From positions 1 through 64,000 of the forward strand of contig JANWHI010000070.1 of NCBI GenBank assembly GCA_025450495.1: DNA of 64,000 nt, written 5' to 3'. Numbering within the stretch: the first letter of the stretch is position 1; each line of letters begins with the position of its first letter. The notes beneath the pieces were generated by a model. It did not search any database. It was not told the DNA's origin and worked only from the letters and a program-made list of their open reading frames with translations. Shown in pieces: positions 27,825 to 36,751 of the stretch. The position numbers and the translations under genes are program-made. The stretch comes from Candidatus Dormiibacter sp. (lineage in GTDB: Bacteria > Chloroflexota > Dormibacteria > UBA8260).

Positions 27825-30145
27825 CGCACATCCCGCTCGCGTGCGGCGACGGCGGTCTGTTCGCGGCGTCGCGCCGTCTGTCCCTTGAGGTACTGCACCG
27901 GCCACGCGTGCCCCCGGTATTGCAGGTCGATCGCTGCGTTGAGCGTCCAGTACGGATCGACGAGGTGCGGGCGTGCCAGCGCCACCAGGTCAGCGCGGCC
28001 GGCGAGCAGGATCGTGTTGACGTCGTCCACGCTGGCGATGCCGCCAACGGCGATGGTGGGGATGCCCGCCTCCTGGCGGATGCGGTCGCTGAAGGGCGTC
28101 TGCCAGAGCCGGCCGTGCCGGGGCTCCTCGGCGGGGTCCACCTGGCCGGTGGAGACATCGATGATGTCGCAGCCATGCGTGCGCAGCGTCGACGCCAGCC
28201 GGCATGCGTCGTCCGCGCTGAAGCCGCCCACCATCCAGTCGGTCGCGGAGATGCGCACGGAGATGGGGCGGTCCGCCGGCCAGACGGTGCGGACCGCGTC
28301 GAAGACCTGGAGCGGAAATCGCATCCGCGCGTCGACGGACCCGCCGTACTCGTCGCGGCGACGGTTGGTGATCGGCGACAGGAACGACGACAGCAGGTAG
28401 CCGTGCCCACAGTGCAGCTCGAGGAGGTCGAACCCGGCGGCTGCGCCGTGCTGCGCCGACGCCGCGAACTGCTCGCACACCGCCGCCATGTCCGAGGGCG
28501 TCATCTCCCGCGGCACCTGGAGCCCGGGACGGTAGGCGATCGGCGACGGTGCCATCACCTCCCAGTTGCCGGAATCCAACGGAATGTCGTCACCATCCCA
28601 AAGTGGCTTGGTCGACCCTTTGCGGCCCGAATGGCCAAGCTGAAGCCCGATGCGCGCGGCGCTGTGCGCATGCACGAAGGCGACCACGCGTTGCCATGCC
28701 CGCTGCTGCGCGTCATTCCACAGACCGGTGCACCCAGGCGTGATCCTTCCCACTGCAGAGACGCATGTCATCTCGGTCATCACCAGCCCGGCGCCTCCGA
28801 TCGCACGGCTGCCGAGGTGCACCAGGTGCCAGTCGTCGGGCATGCCGTCCACCGCTGAGTACTGGGCCATCGCGGACACCACCACGCGATTGCGCAGCCG
28901 CATCGAACGCAGTTGGAACGGGTAGAAGAGGGGAGGAGTTGCCGGATCGTCAGGCCGGACAGGCTGTGGCGTCGTTCGCCAGAAGGAGTCGAGGCTGCGG
29001 CCCACGAATGCCGCATCGCGCAGGCGCAGGTTGTCGTACGTGACGCGCTGCGAGCGGGTCATCAATTGGAAGGCGAAGCTCTCCGGTTTCAGCGGCACGT
29101 AGCGGCGCACGCCCTCGAACCACTCCTGGCTGGTGCGCGCGGCCCGCTGCGTGCTCTCGACGGCAGGGCGCCGTTCCGCCTCGTAGGCGGCCAGTGCCTC
29201 GTTCAGTGACGTGTGCTCCTGGAGCGCAGTCGCCAGCGCGATCGCATCCTCCATGGCGAGCTTGGTGCCCGAGCCCACGGAGAAGTGCGCGGTGTGCGCC
29301 GCGTCACCGACCAGCACCACGTTGCCGCTCCGCCACGTGCGGTTGGTCACGGTGGTGAAGCGCAGCCACCGGGAGTTGTTGCCGACGACGGAGTGACCGG
29401 CGAGGTCGGGCGCGAAGACGCGCTCGGCGAATGCGAGCGCCCCCGGATCACTGTCACCGGGCGCAAGCGGTGTGGCCCCATCGTCAGGGAGACCGGTGCG
29501 GCGCCACGTCGCCTCCTCCATCTCCACGATGAACGACACCATGCTGTCGCTGTACGGGTACGCATGCGCCTGGACGACGCCGGCCTCGGTGTCGCGGAAG
29601 ATGAACGTGAATCGGTCGAAGGGCCGGGTTGTGGCCAGCCACACGTAGCGAGCGCTGCCCTGCTCCAGGGCCGGCCCGAAGGCGGTGGCGGCCGCGGTCC
29701 TGATCTGGCTGTTGACCCCATCGGCGGCGACGACGATGTCGTGCTGAACGATCAATGCCTCCATCGAGGGTGCAGGCATCGAGTACCTGATGTCGACACC
29801 GACCTCGAGCGCCCGCTCGGCGAGGATGGCGAGCAACCTCCGCCGCGCCAGCGCAGCGAAGCCGTGTCCTCCAGACCGCAGATTGCGGTCGCGAAGACGG
29901 ATGTCGATCTCCGTCCAGTAGCGCATCTCGGACTCGATGCGTGCAAAGGTGATCGGCTCTGCGCTGCGAAGATTGGCAAGGGTTTCGTCGGAGAACACGA
30001 CTCCGAAGCCGAACGGGTCGTCGGCACGGTTGCGTTCGAGCACGGTAACCGTGTGGTTGCCGTCGCCAAGCCGGGCGAGGATCGCGAACAGCAGGCCGCC
30101 AGGACCACCCCCCACGCAGACGATGTTCACCTCGTCACCGTGCAC
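27821..30145 (-). CDS. 2-aminobenzoyl-CoA monooxygenase/reductase (salicylyl-CoA 5-hydroxylase type)
   Basis: 774 residues with two domains. Residues 1-390 are a flavoprotein monooxygenase (VCVGGGPGGLLFAIL; GNVVLVGDAAHTAHFSVGSGTKLAMEDAIALA). Residues 400-750 are an Old Yellow Enzyme-like NADH:flavin reductase (LRNRVVVSAMAQYSAVDG; LLELHCGHGYLLSSFLSPITNRRRDEYGG). This fusion is the hallmark enzyme of aerobic anthranilate degradation via CoA, where it hydroxylates and reduces the ring. Salicylyl-CoA is the alternative substrate. It starts at GTG 30145, or GTG 30130 (MNIVCVGGG). Confidence 0.92.
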   Translation of the reverse strand: MHGDEVNIVCVGGGPGGLLFAILARLGDGNHTVTVLERNRADDPFGFGVVFSDETLANLRSAEPITFARIESEMRYWTEIDIRLRDRNLRSGGHGFAALARRRLLAILAERALEVGVDIRYSMPAPSMEALIVQHDIVVAADGVNSQIRTAAATAFGPALEQGSARYVWLATTRPFDRFTFIFRDTEAGVVQAHAYPYSDSMVSFIVEMEEATWRRTGLPDDGATPLAPGDSDPGALAFAERVFAPDLAGHSVVGNNSRWLRFTTVTNRTWRSGNVVLVGDAAHTAHFSVGSGTKLAMEDAIALATALQEHTSLNEALAAYEAERRPAVESTQRAARTSQEWFEGVRRYVPLKPESFAFQLMTRSQRVTYDNLRLRDAAFVGRSLDSFWRTTPQPVRPDDPATPPLFYPFQLRSMRLRNRVVVSAMAQYSAVDGMPDDWHLVHLGSRAIGGAGLVMTEMTCVSAVGRITPGCTGLWNDAQQRAWQRVVAFVHAHSAARIGLQLGHSGRKGSTKPLWDGDDIPLDSGNWEVMAPSPIAYRPGLQVPREMTPSDMAAVCEQFAASAQHGAAAGFDLLELHCGHGYLLSSFLSPITNRRRDEYGGSVDARMRFPLQVFDAVRTVWPADRPISVRISATDWMVGGFSADDACRLASTLRTHGCDIIDVSTGQVDPAEEPRHGRLWQTPFSDRIRQEAGIPTIAVGGIASVDDVNTILLAGRADLVALARPHLVDPYWTLNAAIDLQYRGHAWPVQYLKGQTARRREQTAVAARERDVR

Positions 30146-30566
30146 GGTCAGCAGTGGCGTCGGGGATCACCGCGATGGCGCTGATCTCGATCACCGCTGC
30201 GGGGTCGGCCAGGTCGGTGACGCCGACCAGCGTCATCGCCGGATAGTGGCGCCCGAAATGCGCCCTGTAGACGGTGCCGATGGGTGCGCGCGCGGCACGA
30301 TACGCCGCCATCTCGGTGGTGAACAGGGTCAGCGCCACGACGGTCTCCGGATCACCGCCAGCAGCGGCCAACGCGGTGACGACGCGTCCGAGGGCCATGT
30401 CGAGCTGATTCACGATGCCGCCGGCCACGATGGTTCCCGTCGCGTCGCAGCCGACCTGGCCCGCGAGGTACAGGGTGCATCCGGTCGCCGCCTGGACAAC
30501 ATGGCTGAACCCGGACGCCGGACCAAGCTCCTCGGGGTTGAGCAGGGCATGCTCGGAGTCGCTCAC
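30135..30566 (-). CDS. RidA family protein
   Basis: 143 residues of the RidA/YjgF family (LYLAGQVGCDATGTIV; QLDMALGRVVTALAAAGGDPETVVALTLFTTEM; AHFGRHYPAMTLVGVTDLADPAAVIEISAIAV). RidA proteins hydrolyse enamines or imines. In this operon it could release the ring amino group as ammonia (inference). The GTG at 30566 overlaps the preceding stop (GTGA); an ATG at 30578 is possible. Confidence 0.88.
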   Translation of the reverse strand: MSDSEHALLNPEELGPASGFSHVVQAATGCTLYLAGQVGCDATGTIVAGGIVNQLDMALGRVVTALAAAGGDPETVVALTLFTTEMAAYRAARAPIGTVYRAHFGRHYPAMTLVGVTDLADPAAVIEISAIAVIPDATADRAR

Positions 30567-31384
30567 CGGCCTGCCCATCGCGGCGGTCGCCGCGTGGCGA
30601 ACGCCGCGTAGAACTCGCGGTGATCATCGGTGTCCATCAGCAGTGCCTGGCTCGTCGCCTCGTGCTCGATGGCGCTGCCAAGGTCCATGTCCTGCTCGGC
30701 GGTCAGCATCATCTTGGTCGCCGAGTAGGCGGCCGTCGGGCCGGTGGCGATGCGCTGCGCGAGGGCTGCCGTCTCCGCCTCCAGGTCCTCGGCACCGACG
30801 ACGCGATGCACCAGCCCGATTTCGTGGGCGCGCTGCGCATCGATCGCGTCGCCGAACATGAGGATCTCGGTGGCGCGGGCGAGCCCGACCGCGCGCGGCA
30901 GCAGGTACGCCGCACCCATGTCGCCGCCCGCCAGACCGACCTGGGTGAACAGGAAACGAAACGTCGCGGCCGGCACCATGAGACGGAAGTCGGCGGCAAG
31001 GGCGAGCACCGCCCCGGCACCGGCGGCGATCCCATTGATCGCGGCGATGACCGGCTGGGGGCAGCGCCGCATGTTCTCGACCACCGCGCCGGTCATCCGG
31101 GTGAACTCCAATCGCCTGGGCGCGTCGGCCTCGAGCAGCGGGCGGATGATCTCGTCGACATCGCCACCTGAGCAGAAGCCGCGGCCCCTGCCGGTCAGCG
31201 TCACCACCGCCACGTCGCCGCGGTGCGGCAGCTCCGCGAACAGGTCGCGAAGATCGGCGTACACGGCGAACGTCAGTGCGTTGAGGCGCTCAGGGCGGTC
31301 GAGCGTGATCGCCGCCACCGACCCGGCGATGTCCAGGCTGAAGTGATTCCACTCGCGTCGGCCGGGGCCGGCTCGGCGACTCAC
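30563..31384 (-). CDS. Enoyl-CoA hydratase/isomerase
   Basis: 273 residues of the crotonase fold. The oxyanion-hole segments are GRGFCSGGDVDEII and AAINGIAAGAGAVLALAADFRLM, and the C-terminal part carries LARATEILMFGDAIDAQRAHEIGLVHRVV. It should hydrate or open a cyclic unsaturated acyl-CoA in the aromatic pathway. The GTG at 31384 overlaps the SDR stop (GTGA); the longer frame upstream is antisense shadow. Confidence 0.92.
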   Translation of the reverse strand: MSRRAGPGRREWNHFSLDIAGSVAAITLDRPERLNALTFAVYADLRDLFAELPHRGDVAVVTLTGRGRGFCSGGDVDEIIRPLLEADAPRRLEFTRMTGAVVENMRRCPQPVIAAINGIAAGAGAVLALAADFRLMVPAATFRFLFTQVGLAGGDMGAAYLLPRAVGLARATEILMFGDAIDAQRAHEIGLVHRVVGAEDLEAETAALAQRIATGPTAAYSATKMMLTAEQDMDLGSAIEHEATSQALLMDTDDHREFYAAFATRRPPRWAGR

Positions 31385-32145
31385 CTCAGCCCTCCGCCGT
31401 CGATGACGATCGACTGCCCGTTGACTGCCGCAGCGGCCGGTGAGACGAGATAGGCGACGGCGGCCGCCACCTCCTCGGGCTCGACCAACCGCCCCAGCGC
31501 CATCATCGCCACCAGCATCGCCTCCCCCTCGGTCGCTGTGCCCCCGGTTCGCTTGGCGAGCCCAGCGACGGTGCGCTCGGTCATCGGCGTCCTCACATAC
31601 GACGGGCACACGGCGTTGGCGGTGATCCCGGTGGCCCGCACCTCCGCGGCAACAACACGCATCAGGCCGATCGCCGCGTGCTTCGATGCCGCGTAGGCCG
31701 CGACGTACGGTGCACCGGCCAGTCCGGCGACCGACGCCACGGTGACGATCCGTCCCCAGCCTCGTGCGCGCATCCCGCGAAGGGCTGCGCGCGTGCACAG
31801 GAATGGGCCGGTGGCGTTGACGCGCATCGTCTCCTCCCACTCCACCAGCGAGACCCGGTGGACGGGGTTCGACGTCGCCGCGCCGGCGTTGTTGACGAGG
31901 ATGTCCACCGGGCCGATCCGCGCGAACACGTCCGACACCGCGGCCTCGTCGCCAACGTCACATCGCATCACCTGCACATCGCCCGCCACGTCGCGGACCA
32001 GTGCGTCAAGCGCTGCGTGGTCCCTGCCCAGGCCGATGACCCTGTGACCAGCGGCGGCGAGCTCGCGGGTGACGGCGCTGCCGATGCCACGCGATGCGCC
32101 GGTGACCACGGCGGTGCGCACCTCAGCGTTGGACGCGCTTGCCAC
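31381..32145 (-). CDS. SDR family oxidoreductase
   Basis: 254 residues. NAD(P) motif VVTGASRGIGSAVTREL, DILVNNAGAAT, catalytic Ser and YAASK (VASVAGLAGAPYVAAYAASKHA). The C-terminus is VNGQSIVIDGGGLR. It is probably the 3-hydroxyacyl-CoA dehydrogenase step of the operon. The GTG at 32145 lies four bases after the ligase stop. Confidence 0.9.
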   Translation of the reverse strand: MASASNAEVRTAVVTGASRGIGSAVTRELAAAGHRVIGLGRDHAALDALVRDVAGDVQVMRCDVGDEAAVSDVFARIGPVDILVNNAGAATSNPVHRVSLVEWEETMRVNATGPFLCTRAALRGMRARGWGRIVTVASVAGLAGAPYVAAYAASKHAAIGLMRVVAAEVRATGITANAVCPSYVRTPMTERTVAGLAKRTGGTATEGEAMLVAMMALGRLVEPEEVAAAVAYLVSPAAAAVNGQSIVIDGGGLR

Positions 32146-32149
32146 CGCT

Positions 32150-33745
32150 TCAGCCCTGCTCGCGCAGACGAAAGCGCTGCAGCTTGCCGGTGGACGTCCG
32201 GGGCAGCGCGTCGACGAACTCGATGACTCTCGGGTACTTGTAGGGCGCGATCTGCTGCTTGACGAAGTCCTGGAGAGCGCGGGCACTATCGTCAGTCACG
32301 GCAACCCCCTGCGCCAGCACCACATACGCTTTGACCAGGGTTCCGCGGCTCTCGTCGGGGACGCCGACAACAGCCGCCTCGGCGACGTCATCGTGACGCA
32401 GCAGCGCCCCCTCGACCTCAGGGCCGGCGATGTTGTAACCCGACGAGATGATCATGTCGTCGGTGCGTGCCTGGTACCAGAAGTAACCGTCGGCGTCGCG
32501 CAAGTACGAGTCGCCGGTCACGTTCCAACCATCGTGCACGTACTGGAGCTGGCGGTCGTCGGCCAGGTAGCGGCAGCCCACCGGTCCCTGCACCTGCAGA
32601 CGACCGACGACGTCGTCGGGCGCGGGTTGGCCGTCGTCATCGACGACACGTGCGCGGAAGCCCGGCACCGGACGCCCCGTGGAGCCGGGTCGGATCTCGT
32701 CGCCAGCGGCAGAGATGAAGATGTGCAACATCTCGGTGGCCCCGATGCCGTCGATGATGCGCAGCCCGGTCGCCTCCCGCCATGCCTCCCACGTGGACGA
32801 GGGCAGGTGCTCACCGGCCGAGACGCAGTGTTCGAGAGAGTTGAGCCGGATCTCCGGCAGCCGCAGCATCGCCCGGTACGCCGTGGGTGCGGTGAAGAGC
32901 GCCGTGGCACCGTGTCGCGCGATCGCCTGGGCAAGCAGCGGCGGCGCTGTCTTCTCGATGAGCAGGCTGGCCGCGCCGCAGCGCAGCGGGAACACCACCA
33001 TGCCTCCGAGCCCGTACGTGAACGCCATCGGCGGGCTGGCCACGAAGAGGCTGTCCTGGTGAGGATGCAGCACCCGGGCCGAGAACGTGTCGGCGATCGC
33101 CAGGACGTCGCGATGGAAGTGCATGCACCCCTTGGGCCGGCCGGTGGTTCCCGACGTGAACGCGATCAGCGCCACGTCGTCGGCGGCGGTTGCGACGGCT
33201 GCGTATCTGTCCGGCTTGGTGCGCGACCTGGCCACGAGGTCGTCGGCTCCGGAACCGCCGACGATGACGATTGCCATGCCCCCAGTCGCGCCGAGCTCAT
33301 CCGCCAGGCCTGCGTCGCAGATTGCCACCGACGGCGAGGACGCGTCGATGACCGGGCGCAGCTCGCCGGCCCGCAGCAGTGGCATGGTGCTGACCACCAC
33401 CCCGCCCGCCTTGAGGACGGCAAGCCAGCTCGCCACCTGCCACGGGTTGTTGGTGCCGCGCAGCAGCACGCGATTGCCGGCAACCAGGCCGAGGTCATCG
33501 ACGAGCACGTGAGCGATCTGGTTGGTGTGACGGATGAGGTCGGCGTACGTCCAGGTAGCCTCGTCGGTGACCAGGCAGCGGCGATTGCTGCCGATCCGCG
33601 CCGCGGTGGCATCGAGCAGCTCATGCGCACAGTTGAGTTGTTCGGGATACGTCAACTCCGGGAGGTCGAAGATCAGCTCCGGCCACTGCTCGCGTCGCGG
33701 CAGGTGATCTCTGGCGAAGGTGTCGACGTGAGCGGAGTGTGGGAT
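32150..33745 (-). CDS. 2-aminobenzoate-CoA ligase / benzoate-CoA ligase family
   Basis: ANL-superfamily ligase: P-loop FTSGTTGRPKGCMHFHRD, GIGATEMLHIF, adenylate-binding WNVTGDSYLRDADGYFWYQARTDDMI and the C-terminal lysine in RTSTGKLQRF. It activates 2-aminobenzoate or a related aryl acid with ATP and CoA. Family similarity (HVDTFARDHLPRREQWPELI) extends about 30 codons upstream of the first usual start codon, TTG 33655. No ATG, GTG or TTG occurs between the upstream stop and that region. ATC 33745, nine bases after AAGGAG, is the best candidate start (531 residues). Confidence 0.88.
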   Translation of the reverse strand: MPHSAHVDTFARDHLPRREQWPELIFDLPELTYPEQLNCAHELLDATAARIGSNRRCLVTDEATWTYADLIRHTNQIAHVLVDDLGLVAGNRVLLRGTNNPWQVASWLAVLKAGGVVVSTMPLLRAGELRPVIDASSPSVAICDAGLADELGATGGMAIVIVGGSGADDLVARSRTKPDRYAAVATAADDVALIAFTSGTTGRPKGCMHFHRDVLAIADTFSARVLHPHQDSLFVASPPMAFTYGLGGMVVFPLRCGAASLLIEKTAPPLLAQAIARHGATALFTAPTAYRAMLRLPEIRLNSLEHCVSAGEHLPSSTWEAWREATGLRIIDGIGATEMLHIFISAAGDEIRPGSTGRPVPGFRARVVDDDGQPAPDDVVGRLQVQGPVGCRYLADDRQLQYVHDGWNVTGDSYLRDADGYFWYQARTDDMIISSGYNIAGPEVEGALLRHDDVAEAAVVGVPDESRGTLVKAYVVLAQGVAVTDDSARALQDFVKQQIAPYKYPRVIEFVDALPRTSTGKLQRFRLREQG

Positions 33746-33767
33746 CTGGGTGGTCTCCTTGCCGCCG

Positions 33768-33797
33768 ACGCTACCACGCGCTTGTGACGGTCGTCAA
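33768..33797 (-). promoter_or_regulatory. Promoter and operator candidate of the aromatic-CoA operon
   Basis: Minus strand: TTGACG at 33797-33792, 18 bases, TAGCGT at 33773-33768, followed by AAGGAG at 33760-33755. The -35 box is embedded in TGAC-N4-GTCA (33785-33796), a short inverted repeat suited to a repressor such as the operon's own PaaX. Confidence 0.5.
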
Positions 33798-33813
33798 TAA
33801 CCCGTCATAGCAC

Positions 33814-34617
33814 TCAAGCGGTCTCGCCGATGCTGACGGCGTCGCTGGCCACGCGCTGGGCGATGTACACGGGGATCGCCGAAATCAGGATGACGCCGAA
33901 CGCCACTGCGTTGACGATCGGCAGCTGGTTGGGACGCGAGAGGTTGGCAAAGATCCAGATCGGCAGCGTCTCGCTCGATCCCGCCGTGAAGGTGGTCACC
34001 ACGATCTCGTCGAACGAGAGTGCGAAGGCGAGCAGCGCACCGGCCAGCAGGGCTGAGCGGATCACCGGGAACGTGACATGGCGGAACGTCTGCCACGGGT
34101 CGGCGCCGAGGTCGGCTGACGCTTCGACGAGTGACCCCGAGGTGCGGCGCAGCCTGGCGATGACGTTGTTGTAGACGACGACCACACAGAAGGTCGCGTG
34201 GCCGATCACCAGCGTCAGCAGGCTGAGGCCACCGAACAATGTCCGGAAGGTGGCGTTCAACGCAATCCCGGTGACGATCCCCGGCAGTGCGATGGGCAGG
34301 ATCACCAGGAACGAAACGGCGTTGCGGCCGAAGAAACGGTAGCGGTGGACCGCGGCCGCGAGCAGGCTGCCGAGCATCAGTGCGATCGCGGTGGCGACCA
34401 GGCCGACCTCAACCGACAGGACGATGGCATCACGGGCGCCGGAATTGGCGATGGCGTCCGTGATCCAGTGCATCGTGAAGCCGGGGATCGGCCAGGTCTG
34501 ACTGCGCGATGGGTTGAAGGCGTACAGGACGACGAGAAGCAGCGGAATGTAGATGACCAGGAGGAGGCACCCGGTCGCACCTCCCAGCAGGTGGCGCAGC
34601 CGCGGCGACACGTACAC
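33814..34617 (-). CDS. potC: Spermidine/putrescine ABC transporter permease (PotC-like)
   Basis: 267 residues with six helices and the EAA loop (SLVEASADLGADPWQTFRHVTFPVI). It starts at GTG 34617, two bases after the potB stop. It is the second permease of the uptake system and the last gene of the operon. Confidence 0.92.
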   Translation of the reverse strand: MYVSPRLRHLLGGATGCLLLVIYIPLLLVVLYAFNPSRSQTWPIPGFTMHWITDAIANSGARDAIVLSVEVGLVATAIALMLGSLLAAAVHRYRFFGRNAVSFLVILPIALPGIVTGIALNATFRTLFGGLSLLTLVIGHATFCVVVVYNNVIARLRRTSGSLVEASADLGADPWQTFRHVTFPVIRSALLAGALLAFALSFDEIVVTTFTAGSSETLPIWIFANLSRPNQLPIVNAVAFGVILISAIPVYIAQRVASDAVSIGETA

Positions 34618-34619
34618 GC

Positions 34620-35519
34620 CTACAGCGCCGCGAACGCGCCGGCCCGGCGGGCCAGGGCGAGGTAGATGAGCATCACCACGACCGGTACCGTGGCAAAGGC
34701 AGCCGCGAGCGGAAGGTCGCCACTGACACCCTGGTTGCTGTACACGACGCTACCGATGAACTGGGTGCTCGACACCTGGCTGACCGCGATGTAGTCACCG
34801 AGCGTCAGCGAGAAGGTGAAGATCGACCCGGCGACCAGCGCGGGGAGCACCAGCGGGATGACCACGTGACGGAACGTGGCCCACGTCCGCGCACCGAGAT
34901 CCGTCGACGCCTCGAGCAGGGTTGTCGGCAGCCGCTCGAACCCGGCGGCGAGCGGCAGGATCATGTAGGGAAGCCAGATGTACGACAGCACCAGGTACAC
35001 GGCGACGTCCCCAAAGCCCGGCCCGGAGAGGTGAAGGGGTTGCAGCAGCCAGTTGAGCACGCCTCCTTCGGAGAGCAGGAGGCGCCATGCGAGGATCTTC
35101 ACCAGGTAGCTCGTCCACAGCGGCATGAGCACAGCCATGCCAAGCACGGCCTTCATCCGCCGGCCGGCGAGCTTGCCCATGACGAACGCGATCGGCAGAG
35201 CCAGGATCGCATCGGTGACGGTGACCAGGAATGCGATCAGGATGGTCCGTCCGGCGATGCTCCGGTACACGGGGTCGGCGAGCAGCTGCCCGAAGTTCTC
35301 GAGCGTGAACGTCTTGGTGACGCTGAACGTGATGTCGCTGTCGTAGTGCCAGAAGGCCGCGGCGAGGAGGAGGCCGAGTGAACCGAGGTACAGCACACCC
35401 AGCCAGCCCAGGGGTGGGGTGAGCAGACCCGCCAGGCGGAGCCTCGGGTGCCGCTCGAGACTCCGCGCGATACGACGGAGGGATCCGCCTCCGACCAGGG
35501 GTCGGACGTGGTCGCTCAT
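34620..35519 (-). CDS. potB: Spermidine/putrescine ABC transporter permease (PotB-like)
   Basis: 299 residues with six helices and the EAA loop (TLLEASTDLGARTWATFRHVVIPLV). It pairs with PotC in the membrane. It lies 41 bases after potD on the same strand. Confidence 0.92.
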   Translation of the reverse strand: MSDHVRPLVGGGSLRRIARSLERHPRLRLAGLLTPPLGWLGVLYLGSLGLLLAAAFWHYDSDITFSVTKTFTLENFGQLLADPVYRSIAGRTILIAFLVTVTDAILALPIAFVMGKLAGRRMKAVLGMAVLMPLWTSYLVKILAWRLLLSEGGVLNWLLQPLHLSGPGFGDVAVYLVLSYIWLPYMILPLAAGFERLPTTLLEASTDLGARTWATFRHVVIPLVLPALVAGSIFTFSLTLGDYIAVSQVSSTQFIGSVVYSNQGVSGDLPLAAAFATVPVVVMLIYLALARRAGAFAAL

Positions 35520-35560
35520 CGCTGGTGGGTCACACTTGCTGCTGCTTCACACCCGACGCG

Positions 35561-36751
35561 CTAGCCCTTGATGTCCGTCCAGGCCTGCAGCCAGTCCTGG
35601 TAGCCCTTGCAGACCTTGCCGCGGCTGTCACCGCAGTCAGTCAGCGGCACCTTCCACAGCGACAGGCCGTGCAGGTAGGCGGTGTCGGACACATGGTAGG
35701 TCTGGCAGAAGTTGGCGTCGGTCTTGGCGATGACCGGACATGCCTTGAGGTTGGCGGGAGCCTCACCGAACCATTGCGCAACCTGCGACTGCACCGCCGG
35801 CGTGGTGATCCAGTTCATCCACATGTACATGCAGTTGGGATGCTTGGCTTGCGACGACACCATCCACGTGTCGGACCAACCCGTGGAGCCCTCCTTGGGG
35901 ACGATCGCGGCCACCGGCGTCGGGCTCTTGGGGTCGCCAAGAAGCAGGTTGGTGATCACCTGCCACGTCGTGCCGATGAGTGTGTCCCCGTTGGCGAACG
36001 CGGACTGGGCCTTGGTGTAGTCGGACCAGTACTGCCCGATCACGGTGCGTTGCTGCTTGAGCAGCGCGACCGTCGCCTGGAACTGAGCACTGTCCAACTC
36101 GTAGGGATCGGTGATCTGGAGGTCGGGACGCGTTGACTTCAGGTACAGCGCTGCGTCGGCGATGTAGATGGGATCGTCGTACGCCGTGACGTGGCCCTTG
36201 TACGGCGAGTTCGGATCGAAGACAGCTCCCCAGGAGTCCGGTGCCGGCTGCACCTTGTCGGTGCGGTACATGAGCAGGTTTGCGCCCCAGCCGTGGGGCA
36301 CTCCGTAGTGGACGCCCTGGTATGTGTTGTACGGCTGATCCTTGAGCGACGCGTTGATGTCGGGGTAGTTGGTGAGCAGGTTGGTATTGACCGGCGCTGC
36401 AGCACCGCCGACCATGAGGCGCAGTGTCGCGTTACCCGAGGCAGACACCCCGTCGAACTGCCCGGTCTGCATCAGCGACACCATCTCGTCCGAGGTTCCG
36501 GCGATCGTGGCGTTGGTGATGCACCCGGTCTGCTGCTGGAACGGCGTCACCCAATCGACCGTCTTGTCGTTGGAGCCATTCTCGGCATACCCCGCCCACA
36601 CGATGATGTTGAGGGCGCCCTCGCCCTTGCCGATGCTGGCGGGACCGGTGTTCGCCGGCGCGCTGCCGCCACCGCCGCCGCTCCCGCAGGCGGCCGTGAT
36701 CAGCGCCAGGCAGAGCGCGGCGATCAGGGCTGGGCCGGTTCTTCTGGTCAT
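35561..36751 (-). CDS. potD: Polyamine-binding lipoprotein (PotD-like)
   Basis: 396 residues. A lipoprotein signal (ALIAALCLALITAACGSGGGG) with lipobox Cys near residue 22 is followed by a group 1 extracellular solute-binding protein (LNIIVWAGYAENGS; VTPFQQQTGCITNATIAGTSDEMVSLMQTGQFDGVSASG). It captures polyamines or related cations outside the membrane and delivers them to PotBC. It overlaps potA by four bases. Confidence 0.92.
   Translation of the reverse strand: MTRRTGPALIAALCLALITAACGSGGGGGSAPANTGPASIGKGEGALNIIVWAGYAENGSNDKTVDWVTPFQQQTGCITNATIAGTSDEMVSLMQTGQFDGVSASGNATLRLMVGGAAAPVNTNLLTNYPDINASLKDQPYNTYQGVHYGVPHGWGANLLMYRTDKVQPAPDSWGAVFDPNSPYKGHVTAYDDPIYIADAALYLKSTRPDLQITDPYELDSAQFQATVALLKQQRTVIGQYWSDYTKAQSAFANGDTLIGTTWQVITNLLLGDPKSPTPVAAIVPKEGSTGWSDTWMVSSQAKHPNCMYMWMNWITTPAVQSQVAQWFGEAPANLKACPVIAKTDANFCQTYHVSDTAYLHGLSLWKVPLTDCGDSRGKVCKGYQDWLQAWTDIKG

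Noticed and set aside
32069..33787. A 572-codon open frame on the plus strand
   Set aside because: Antisense shadow of the aryl-CoA ligase and SDR genes.
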